Origin: Nectonema munidae
Taxonomy: Eukaryota > Nematomorpha > Nectonematoida > Nectonematidae
Length of the DNA: 64,000 nt
Direction of reading: 5' to 3'
Assembly: GCA_030549495.1 (NCBI GenBank)
Contig: JAUIRK010000893.1
Location: 620,001 to 684,000, forward strand
Shown here: positions 55,921 to 64,000 of the stretch, in pieces
Position numbering within the stretch: position 1 is the first letter of the stretch
How the letters are laid out: each line of letters starts with the position of its first letter
Made by a program: the position numbers and the translations under genes
The notes under the pieces: generated by a model
The model's database searches: none
Told to the model about the DNA's origin: nothing
What the model saw: the letters and a program-made list of their open reading frames with translations, nothing else

Positions 55921-58900
55921 TTAATCCACGGGTTTGAAAGAGTTCTTATCCATTCTCAAAAATTTCATTGCTTCAACAGGATCTTTAGTGTTGGCGTAAC
56001 TCAAGACATTTTCATTCTCAACTCTCATGAAGGGATTGGTCAACTTTTCTGAAGCGATGGACGAGGGCACGGTCGGCAAAAGGTCCTCTCTTTTTCGTTT
56101 TGCGATGTGCATCGCTTCAAGGATTTCCTTGTTTTTTGGCTCAACCTTCAAGGCGTACTTGTAATTCGCTATTGTGTACTCGTGGCCAACAAACACCTTC
56201 TGCAAAATGGAAAATTTAAATATTCAAAATTAAATTTTAGACTACACAGCTCTTTTTGAGATACACAGTATTTCAGTGTATTACTGACTAATGTCAATAT
56301 GTATGTATCCGTATGTGTATGTGTTTGTATGAGGCGTGTATTAATACAAATAAATATGAAAGTTTGTGTCAAGAATGTATATGCAAATGTATGTATGTAT
56401 GTATGTACAATTGCGCTAACACTAAACCCAACATTAACACTAATGCTAAATTATTATTATGGCAAAAGTACATTATGTGCTAACTCTACGCTAAGGCAAA
56501 CGTATTATTAAGAGTATTATTATTGGCACCTGCATCTGATTAGGAAGGCAGTTCAAGACATTTTAAAAACAAAGAATAGAAAAAAGGATAACTTTTCCGC
56601 TCAGGCCGACGACTGTTGATTGGCTGAATCAAAGAATGATTAAAATATGAGGTGACGTACAAAACAAACAAGAAGGCACACTTGAAATAAAATGAAGTAT
56701 AAGTTACACAGTTTTCAGGAAGAGAATATAGAGCCTTGCAAAGAGCATAGAACATTTGTTCAGGAGTGCCTTCAAAAAATCTTCCACAGCCCCCAATGAA
56801 AAGAGTGTCGCCTTTTATTAAAATAAGCTTTCTCTGTCATTTCAGAATAAAAAATTAAGGAAATTTAAAATCACATGATTTCATAAATCTGAGAAAAAAT
56901 TATCTCAATTAGCGAAATAAATTTATTTAAATTATTATTAAAATTTTTTTGCATTCAAAAAAGTAAATTATTTATTAAAATTCATAAATGAATTAATCCT
57001 TATTATATCGTCTTCTTAAATTTAGAAAAGAGAAAACAAAAGTATTGCTTTCGCAACCATTTTCGACATATAAAAAAATTTCACCAAAATTTACATCCAG
57101 GCTTATAATTAATTCTTCTATTCTCCTCAAAAAAATTTCTAAGGAGTGTTATTTTTTTATGGATTGATAAACTTTGTCTTGTATTGCTTGAAACAGTTTT
57201 TGTTGGTAAATTCACAATGGAGATCAATTGATTGATTAGTTAGCGTATAAAAATTATTGTTAATCCAGTTTCCCTTGTTGTCAGTATCGCGTCAAGTCAA
57301 GGAAATACAATTCCATTAAAAAATTAATAGTCAAGTCAGTCGCGTCAAAAGTTTGCAAGTTATTTTTCCTAACTGGACAGATAAAAGGGATTTCAGGATC
57401 TGGGATCGAACCCGGGATGATCCTATCAAGATGCTACGCTTAAACGACTAATGCAGTGGTTCCAAACCTTTTTTATCCCGTTCCCCCTTTTTCAGTCACT
57501 TTTTTACCTGTGGACCCATACAACTGAATAGTTTGAGCCAACAAAATTAATCAAAGATTTTTATGCAAAAAATTATTCTAGTCATCTGATTAAATCGTAT
57601 GCTTATTCATACGAAATCAGAGAAAGCGTAAAGCCTGACATAAAATGTGAATAAAAATTTTTTTCAATTAAAATATAAATTTTTCAAAAATATTGTAACT
57701 AATAAAAAGGATATATAAACATTCAAAATATGAAACTTTAAAAAAGGGAAGAAAATATTTATTTAAAAAAGCTCTAAATATATATATTTATATTGATTTG
57801 GAAAATAGAAGTATATTAAAGGAGATTCAGCATAAGTAGTTTGAAGTAGAATTTCCATGGACCCCTTGAAGGGTCCATGGATCCCCGGTTGGGAACCACT
57901 GGACTAATGCCTTCGGCTAGAAAAAAAAGAAAAAATAAAAAACTCCAAAATATTTTCTTTAATACTTTTTAATGGATAAATTAAAAAGTTCAACTCTTTT
58001 ATTCTAAAGGAAATAATGCACGCTAAAAAAATTATTAAAAATAAATTCCTATCAAATCGTAAATGCATTAGTATTGTACCGATTCGATCGGTATAGGCTT
58101 AATCGCCTTATTTTTGTTTAATCGGCATTTTGTAATAATTTTGTTCAAATACTTCTGCAAAGTTTAAATATGATATTACTTTGAGAAAACCGTACTCTTT
58201 GCTTCCTTTTTGCTGTAAAAACAACAGCACAAATGCGCCTTAGTCTAAGACATAGGGCTCTCAACCCCAGGAAGGCGATCTGAGTGGATTCCCAAAAGTC
58301 GCCTTCAGTGGGGGCATACGATACATTACGTTTCTTTTTTTTGAGAAACTTTAAAAATGTTAAAATGAAATAGATAAGAAAAACCAGTGAAAACAGAAGA
58401 ATGCTCGTCATCGATGAAGTAGCACACGTGATCTGTGGTATGGCAAGGTGTGCACAAGCATCTGATCCTGATGTCTCCACACATAATCTCATCATCGTTC
58501 TTAACAATACGAGATACAGCGTTCACTCTATCACTTCCTCCAATGATTTCTACTGAAGGAAATTTGCACTTAATCGTTTCATTTCCTTGAGCGTGATCCC
58601 TTAAACAGATAGAAACAGTTATTAATCTTTTTTAACAAGACAAAAGTTCCATGGATTCATAACTGTAAAAAGATGAAACTGCTACTTGAATTTTCGTAAG
58701 CAATCTTTAATGAAATCAAATGATCAAACACTCTTGCAATTTAACGGCATTTTTTATCCTTTACTTTTAGTTTCTAACCGGAACGCACTCATAATGAAGT
58801 ATAAGATATAAAGCATAGCTTATAATAATGAAGTTTAAATTTGAAAAATAAACCGTTCTAAGTAAAAGCTCCATTAGTGAACACATCAAATAAACAACAT

Positions 58901-60614
58901 TGAAAAACTCTTTCAAAGTCTAATTAATGAAAGTAATCAGGGTAGCGGAGTTGACGCCAAAATATCCAATTTTCAATTACAAATTTTTTTTTACAAAATT
59001 TATCTAATTTTGGGCCAGACTCAAAATACTAAAAACTTAAAATATCTGAGTCCAACTATTTTTTAATACTTAAATAACTTTGTACAAATAAATTAAAAGA
59101 GACCAAGGTAAAATATCCTGTCAAATTCAAAGCGCCATTTCAAAAAATATGTGATTTGTTAGGATAACACAAAATTATCAGATTAGTTCAATCTTTTAAA
59201 TTTATACACAGGATTTTATCAAAACGATATTCATTTGAAATTTCGTAGCTAAGATGTTCATCGCCATATATTCGTTTCAGAATACATTCCATACCAAGAC
59301 TAAACAAATAAAAATTTAACTCCTTTTTTTCTATTAAAGTAAAAGATTTGATAAATTTTTGTTTGTCCTTAAAATGATCTATAAAGCACATTAGAATTTA
59401 TGCACTGGAACTGTGATATTTTTATTTCATAAAATATTGGATTTATATTTTGTGAACATATGGGCATAGGATGAAAGATATAAAATATATTACATTAAAA
59501 AAAATAACAAAGTTATGATTACCCAATTTTTATCAGCTAATTATTGTCTTTTTGAAAAGGGATAGAGAAGCAATTTTTATGTATCTTTATGTTATAGTTG
59601 TACTATAACGAAATATTAGAGTGTTAAAATAATCATAGTACATTTTCTAATCTAACTCTGTTACTAATATGAGATTTTTAACTTATGGTTAGAGTAAAAT
59701 ATTGTTATTTTTAAAATATATTTGCAAAAAGAATAGGAGTTTTTTATGTTTAAGCTTAACCCTTTGAGGACCGGTGGGACACCGGTGTCACAAGAAATGA
59801 AAATCGCCTGCTTTAGATATACAAATTTGCATTGAAAAATAAAGCAGATGATTAGTCTTCAAAATTCTAGTCCTCAAAGGGTTAAATAATGTTATTTTTA
59901 AAATATGTTTAAAAAAGAATAAGAGATTTTTCAGGTTTATTAATTATAACAAATTAAAATTTTAGTATAATCGAATAAAGCTCTGTGTTTTTACAAAATT
60001 GCTGGAGCCAATAAAATTAAAAATTTTGTACTTGTACCGATCGAATCTTTTTGGAAAAATTTACATTCTGGGATGCGCTGATAAAGTTAGGACTAAGGCC
60101 AGGGTTGCGAGATCTAAGTCTAATCAAGGGAGAGCATCTCATTTTCAGGAAAAGAAGGCAAATGTTTTTAAGTAATTTAAATAATGAAAAAATGAGTTCA
60201 ATTCGTATGAGCTTAAATATTTAAAATTTTTAGTATCCAGAATCAGATTTAAGACACCTTAAGAATGGACTAATATGGTTGCACCTGTTTTTATTCTTTC
60301 CAGAAGATTATAACTCCATAAGAAAATTACATGATAAAAAAAGCGTTATTTTTAAAATTTAATTGAACAAAAAATATTAAGAAAAAAAAATGATCGAACC
60401 AATGGTGATGCGTAGTCAAAACAAACTTGAGATCAACTTCACTTAATTGTGGAGAATTTAAAACAACATCCGGATCAGCAGGATCCACTAAGGCAGCACT
60501 CTTGGAACGCTTGTCAACGATTAAATAAGTGAAGTTGTCTTCCAAAGCCGGAAAAATGTTGACGCAGTACTTTGTAGTATCCACAACGCTAAATTTTGAG
60601 TGACCTTTTTGCAT
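55921..60614 (-). CDS. HAGH: Hydroxyacylglutathione hydrolase (glyoxalase II), four exons
   Basis: Exons on the minus strand: 60614-60400, 58599-58385, 56811-56708 and 56199-55921. They splice with matching phases to 813 bases (270 residues plus stop), close to the usual ~260. Glyoxalase II hydrolyses S-D-lactoylglutathione to D-lactate and glutathione, the second step of methylglyoxal detoxification. The two-metal site is complete: THHHWDHAQGN (split over exons 1 and 2), [29 protein letters not shown] and VFVGHEYT. The C-terminal family domain TVPSS...NPFMRV is present. The start chosen is the ATG at 60612-60614. An acceptor AG lies just upstream at 60617-60616 and another at 60648-60647, so a 5' exon with a longer, possibly mitochondrial, N-terminus could exist. 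Introns carry a hAT-split SINE and a TTAA MITE. Confidence 0.93.
57385..57922 (-). repeat. tRNA-like SINE or tRNA relic split by a hAT MITE
   Basis: Removing 57454-57901 plus one copy of the duplication leaves, on the minus strand, a tRNA-like sequence: D-arm-like TTAGTCGTTTAAGCGTAGCA, then a T-arm/B-box GGGTTCGATCCC. The head lies at 57922 and the B-box at 57390-57410. It sits in HAGH intron 2. Confidence 0.65.
57454..57901 (+). mobile_element. hAT MITE, CAGTGGTTCC ends, inserted in the SINE
   Basis: Ends CAGTGGTTCCAAACC and GGTTGGGAACCACTG. The 8-bp target duplication GACTAATG is perfect (57446-57453 and 57902-57909). Near the right end is a hairpin TCCATGGACCCCTTGAAGGG/GTCCATGGA. Non-coding; the perfect duplication suggests recent arrival. 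Confidence 0.92.
59760..59881 (+). mobile_element. TTAA-flanked piggyBac-type MITE, second family, in a HAGH intron
   Basis: TTAA flanks at 59756-59759 and 59882-59885. The 12-bp terminal repeats CCCTTTGAGGAC and GTCCTCAAAGGG are perfect. Just inside the left end is the palindrome GACACCGGTGTC, followed by the AATCGCCTGCTTT word shared with other TTAA elements here. It lies in the intron between HAGH exons 1 and 2. Confidence 0.88.
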
Positions 60615-60671
60615 TCTGAAATGACGACCAATCAATGAGAAGGAAGCTACAAAATTAAAAAAAATTATCAT

Positions 60672-61140
60672 AAAGCTTTTTGAGTCCTTTTGTTACGCAA
60701 AAATAAAAAAATAATATACTATTTTTATATTTAACGAAAAAAAATTAATGTTGATCGATGAAAATATTCGATTTTTAGAAGGCTTTCCCATAGGAGTAAG
60801 ATAACGCTGTATGAGATTATGAAAGCTGCCCATAATGAATTGAGTAGTAAAGCGGGGGGGGGGGGGGGATAAAGGAAGCAGGGGTGATTAGGGAGAGATT
60901 TTAAAAGTTATATTATGTTTAAAAAACATGAGGTTTATTTTCGACTACAGCTTGTAATAAATTTACAGTTAAAGATTTATTATGGTTGCTAATTCATACT
61001 AGAATTACTCATCATAAAATGTAAAAAAACTTCACACCTGAAATTTTTGTATAAGCAAAACTTTATAGCTATAAGTCAAACAGCTGCATTCTAAGATAAA
61101 TCATCATATGATATTACATTTATTTTAAATCTTGCTGCAA
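60672..61140. other. No gene seen; G homopolymer
   Basis: AT-rich with a run of about 15 G at 60854-60868. A 5' exon of HAGH could lie here but was not found. Confidence 0.4.
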
Positions 61141-61182
61141 TATATCCAAATTATTATTAATTTTGTTTTTTTTATATTTTAG

Positions 61183-61400
61183 ACTAATATTTGAGTTTTG
61201 AACGGGGTTACGAGGACATCTCGCGTACTTATAAATTCAAGCCTGGTGTTACAAAGCTAAAGAAATACAGAGATGACTGCAGTAAAGGTTTAGATGTTAT
61301 AAAGAAGGGTGTCATTGTGAAAAGCAGAGGAACACTTACATATACCCAAAAGCGTTTTATCTTCGCGTATGAAAAATTCAAATATAAAATAACCTGGTGA
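61183..61400 (+). other. Unidentified open stretch after a splice-acceptor-like site
   Basis: After TTTATATTTTAG at 61182 the plus strand is open for about 70 codons in one frame: FERGYEDISRTYKFKPGVTK, LKKYRDDCSKGLDVIKKGVI and YTQKRFIFAYEKFKYKITW. No ATG start. GC content and codon pattern exceed the flanks. Family not recognised; could be a host exon or a transposon remnant. Confidence 0.3.
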
Positions 61401-61570
61401 TCCTTGGGGAAAGTTAAAGATCTCTTGGTTAAAAGACTTGTTGTTTGCGCTAAAGGGGGCTACCCTTTATAATCTTTGGATTTAAGATTTATCTAGAGCA
61501 TCAGTTTACTTTAAAACAACGAAACTCCCATTTGAGGCTTTTTTAAAAACATTTTATATGTACATTTTAA

Positions 61571-61700
61571 CCCATTTACGACCAATGTTCCTATTTTGGA
61601 ACATAAGTAATTTCATCTTCGTCTTCTTTTTTCAATGACTTTGAATATAAATCATCTGCGTTTTTTTAGATATCGTCTGCTTTGCTTGGTCTTAAACGGG
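61571..61700 (-). mobile_element. TTAA-flanked piggyBac-type MITE, copy 2
   Basis: Same family as 389-519 in reverse orientation. TTAA flanks lie at 61567-61570 and 61701-61704, with ends CCCATTTACGACC and GGTCTTAAACGGG and the same internal palindrome GTTCCTATTTTGGAAC. The two copies differ at few positions, so movement is fairly recent. Confidence 0.85.
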
Positions 61701-61704
61701 TTAA

Positions 61705-62340
61705 ACAGGGTACAAAAGTAAAAATGATCATATTCTCCTTGTCACCCCAGTTATGGCGTGATAAGTAACGGTAAGTTTTTTATAAAAAAAAAATTTTATA
61801 TAGATAAAATCAATTTTCAAAATTCATTTAAAAAACAGACTTGCAGACCAATTATTAAATATTTTATTTAACGTTTAAAAAAGTTGTAGATATATATTGT
61901 GATACAAATGGTTTAAAATCCGTCCTCCACCCCTTTTTACGTAGTACTCAAGTTTTATAAAAAACTTTAGTTTTTTGCATATATAGAATCTTACATATTA
62001 ATTATAGAAATATTCAAATTTACATTTAAAATTAGTTGAAATAAAGTGTTTTAAAATATGATTGGAAAAAAAATTCATTCAAAAAACGAGTTAGTCAAAG
62101 AATTGAAGTATATCTACCATTTTGACTATTATTAAGAATTAATAATAAAATTAAATAACTCAAAATTTAAGTTTGTTAAAAAATGGTGCTCTATAATTGA
62201 ATTTAGGAATTGCAAAACTTTGACACATATAAACTAGTTTTTATTTTCATTTTTTTATTAGTCTATTCGCAAAAAATCCAAAAGTATAATAAAATTAAGC
62301 ATATATTTTTTTTATTATTTGCCGATTTTTATATAAGTGC
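61705..62340. other. No gene seen
   Basis: AT-rich non-coding DNA. Confidence 0.4.
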
Positions 62341-62344
62341 TTAC

Positions 62345-62427
62345 CTGTGATGATATATGATATATATTTTCAAATAAATCTTGTTTGAAAAAAAATTATT
62401 AAAAACTAAAATAAATTCTTATAGTAC

Positions 62428-62470
<43 letters not shown>

Positions 62471-62570
62471 GCTATTTTTTTATTTTTGCGATTTTTTTAA
62501 GTGTTTTGATGATATATGTATATTTTTAAATAAATCTTGTTTGAAAAAAATTATAAAAACTAAAATAAAT

Positions 62571-62611
<41 letters not shown>
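62345..62611. repeat. Direct duplication, each copy followed by a different microsatellite
   Basis: The ~75-bp unit ending AAAACTAAAATAAATTCTT occurs at 62345-62420 and 62505-62573. The first is followed by (AC)n, 62430-62469, and the second by (TC)n, 62573-62611. Confidence 0.85.
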
Positions 62612-62613
<2 letters not shown>

Positions 62614-62659
62614 TAATTTTATACAAAGTCCACCTTAAATTTAATGACTATTTTGCTCC

Positions 62660-63215
62660 TGTTTTTTGCATATAAGTTTCTCAAAACGTGGTACTTTGCT
62701 ACTGATAGCAATTCGCATATCTGCTTGTGCACTCAAGCAAGAAATCCGGACTCGTACAAGTAAATTGTCAAAAATGGAATAAGCATACTTTGTGCTTTTT
62801 TACAAAGTCTTGGAAACATCTCCATTGCCGAGCGCCAATATTGTTCAAAAGTTTTGCTTTCAAACTGCATTTCAAAAACACAGTTTTCGCGCAATTCAAT
62901 ACGATCATCTTTTAACCTGTCATCATTCGGCATATAATCCAAATTAAAAGAATATGGATTTATTATCCATTTTTCAGAGGCTTCTAGATTTCCCCCTTCA
63001 AAATATCCACCAAATGACTTGAATAATATTTGCAAATGGTTACCAATTTCTTCTCGAACACTTGGAATTAGGGACTCATCTTCATCGGTCATTTCTTCGA
63101 GTGATGGAAAATTCCAAAGATTACCTTTTACAACTCGTCGACGACAGAGATGTAACTTTTCTTTGAAAGCATTTAATTTTTCACTACATTCTAATATATT
63201 TATATTTGATTAAAA
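62660..63215 (-). pseudogene. hAT-transposase-derived C-terminal fragment (ZBED5/FAM200-like)
   Basis: On the minus strand from about 63210: FKEKLHLCRRRVVKGNLWNF, MTDEDESLIPSVREEIGNHL, FKSFGGYF, WIINPYSFNLD, and the hAT dimerisation signature MFPRLCKKAQSMLIPFLTIY + LYESGF. After a shift near 62735 it continues LSAQADMRIAISSKVPRFEK. This is the C-terminal part of hAT transposases of the type that also gave rise to ZBED5 and FAM200 proteins. The N-terminal BED finger and catalytic core are absent. A domesticated gene exon is less likely given the shift. Confidence 0.7.
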
Positions 63216-63232
63216 ACTAAATTTTAGACACT

Positions 63233-63860
63233 TCTTTTAAATGTAATAACATCAGTCACCAATAATTCAAAATTCAATTCATATTTTAAGAATGTTTTGA
63301 AATCCAAAATTAAAAAATATGTCACTATTCCAAATCAGATCAAAGGTAATAATAATCTTTAGACTAATAATAACGCCGAATCAATGAATAATATTTTAAA
63401 ATTAACAGTTGATTGGAAACCACAAAATATAAATAGCCTTATTGAAAAAATCTATGAAGTTGTAAAAATTAGATATCTGGATGCTAAGAGAGCACTATAT
63501 GGATCTGGTAATTATATTTTAGAGAATAATTATCGGTGTTTTTACGTAAACAAAAACAAATGGGAATTTTTAGATGAGGGCCAAAGGGATGGCCTTTTCG
63601 AACGTTTTTTGAAAAATAGAAAAAAGGAAAAAAAGTCATCTCTTCTGATGGCAAATTTGTTGTTCCTGCTTCAGCTAAAAAAGTGGCAATGAAAATTAAT
63701 TCAAAAAAAAAAGCTAAAAATGAAAAAGTAAATTTATTATTTTTGATGAATTATTATTGTTTCTTTTATTCTTTTCTTTTTTAGGTGATTTGATGGATTC
63801 AAACTTCTCACCTTTCAATCAATGAAAAACGGTTTCTGAGCTGCGCTTTACAATCTAAAA
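63233..63860 (+). pseudogene. C-terminal transposase fragment, MULE-like, broken
   Basis: The plus strand reads KKYVTIPNQIKGNNN, then TNNNAESMNNILKLTVDWKP, INSLIEKIYEVVKIRYLDAK, RALYGSGNYILENNYRCFYV and a Lys-rich tail. TNNxAES(M/Y)N followed by a helix of this kind is found near the C-terminus of MULE-type and related transposases. Stops lie before 63384 and frames change near 63640. Superfamily assignment is tentative. Confidence 0.45.
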
Positions 63861-63951
63861 ATTCAAAAAAGAAATAACATGTTTCACTTTAATGTATCAT
63901 ATCTATAAAATAAATTTTTAAAAGTTTTAATCATTTATATTATTATCTTTA

Positions 63952-64000
63952 TCTATATAATAATAAGTTAGCGTCTGTGTGTGTGTGTATCGCTGGAAGC
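63952..64000 (+). mobile_element. 5' end of a Helitron-type element, continuing beyond the window
   Basis: A|TCTATATAATAATAAGTTAG followed by CGTCTGTGTGTG and TCGCTGGAAGC matches the 5' end of the Helitron at 16232-16190 read on the minus strand (TCTATATTATAATAAGCTAG, CGTCTGTCTGTCGCTGGAAG). Confidence 0.7.

Noticed and set aside
58145-58507. 120-codon minus-strand frame
   Set aside because: Out of frame with, and overlapping, the true HAGH exon 58599-58385.

Overview
The window is AT-rich metazoan nuclear DNA with split genes (GT-AG introns from about 50 bp to several kb) and a dense load of short DNA transposons, SINEs and tandem repeats. The mix of piggyBac, MULE, pogo and hAT elements, together with clear arthropod-type host genes, suggests an arthropod. 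My best guess is a caligid copepod (sea louse), but this is inference and not proven by the sequence.

Three host genes can be read with confidence. (1) Minus strand, 3020-8736: three internal or 3'-ward exons of PDAP1 (28 kDa heat- and acid-stable phosphoprotein); its terminal exons were not found. (2) Plus strand, 20073-32940: twelve phase-consistent exons of a FUS/EWS/TAF15-family (TET; Drosophila cabeza) RNA-binding protein, with SYGQ-like N-terminus, RRM, RGG, RanBP2 zinc finger and a C-terminal PY-NLS; only the first exon is missing. (3) Minus strand, 55921-60614: four exons giving a complete 270-residue glyoxalase II (HAGH). Two weaker host exons are proposed, at 40632-41048 (minus, Gly/His/Tyr-rich) and 49919-50125 (plus).

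Most of the rest is transposon debris, much of it inside introns. An apparently intact FLYWCH-MULE transposase with inverted arrays of a ~15-bp minisatellite at its ends (about 3395-6210) lies in a PDAP1 intron. piggyBac-like elements in several states of decay lie at 9043-11996, 16260-18048, 20617-21477, 42538-43910 and 52800-55184, together with their TTAA-flanked MITEs (389-519, 59760-59881, 61571-61700). hAT MITEs with recognisable 8-bp target duplications lie at 1394-1675, 26310-26730, 34101-34679 and 57454-57901. There is a pogo-like relic (22010-23950), a pair of CAGTAGACCC MITEs, Helitron-type ends (15731-16232 and the last 49 bases), tRNA-derived SINEs, a LINE 3' fragment and a 1.75-kb palindrome (38282-40026) next to mosaic satellite DNA (35.7-38.3 kb).

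Layout: 0-9 kb PDAP1 with MULE; 9-20 kb piggyBac elements, SINEs, a Helitron and a LINE fragment; 20-33 kb the FUS-family gene with its transposon-filled introns; 33-40 kb hAT MITE, satellites and palindrome; 40-55 kb weak exons plus piggyBac fossils; 55-61 kb HAGH; 61-64 kb MITE, microsatellites, a hAT-derived fragment, another transposase fragment and a Helitron start. I saw no rRNA, CRISPR array, bacterial or viral feature.
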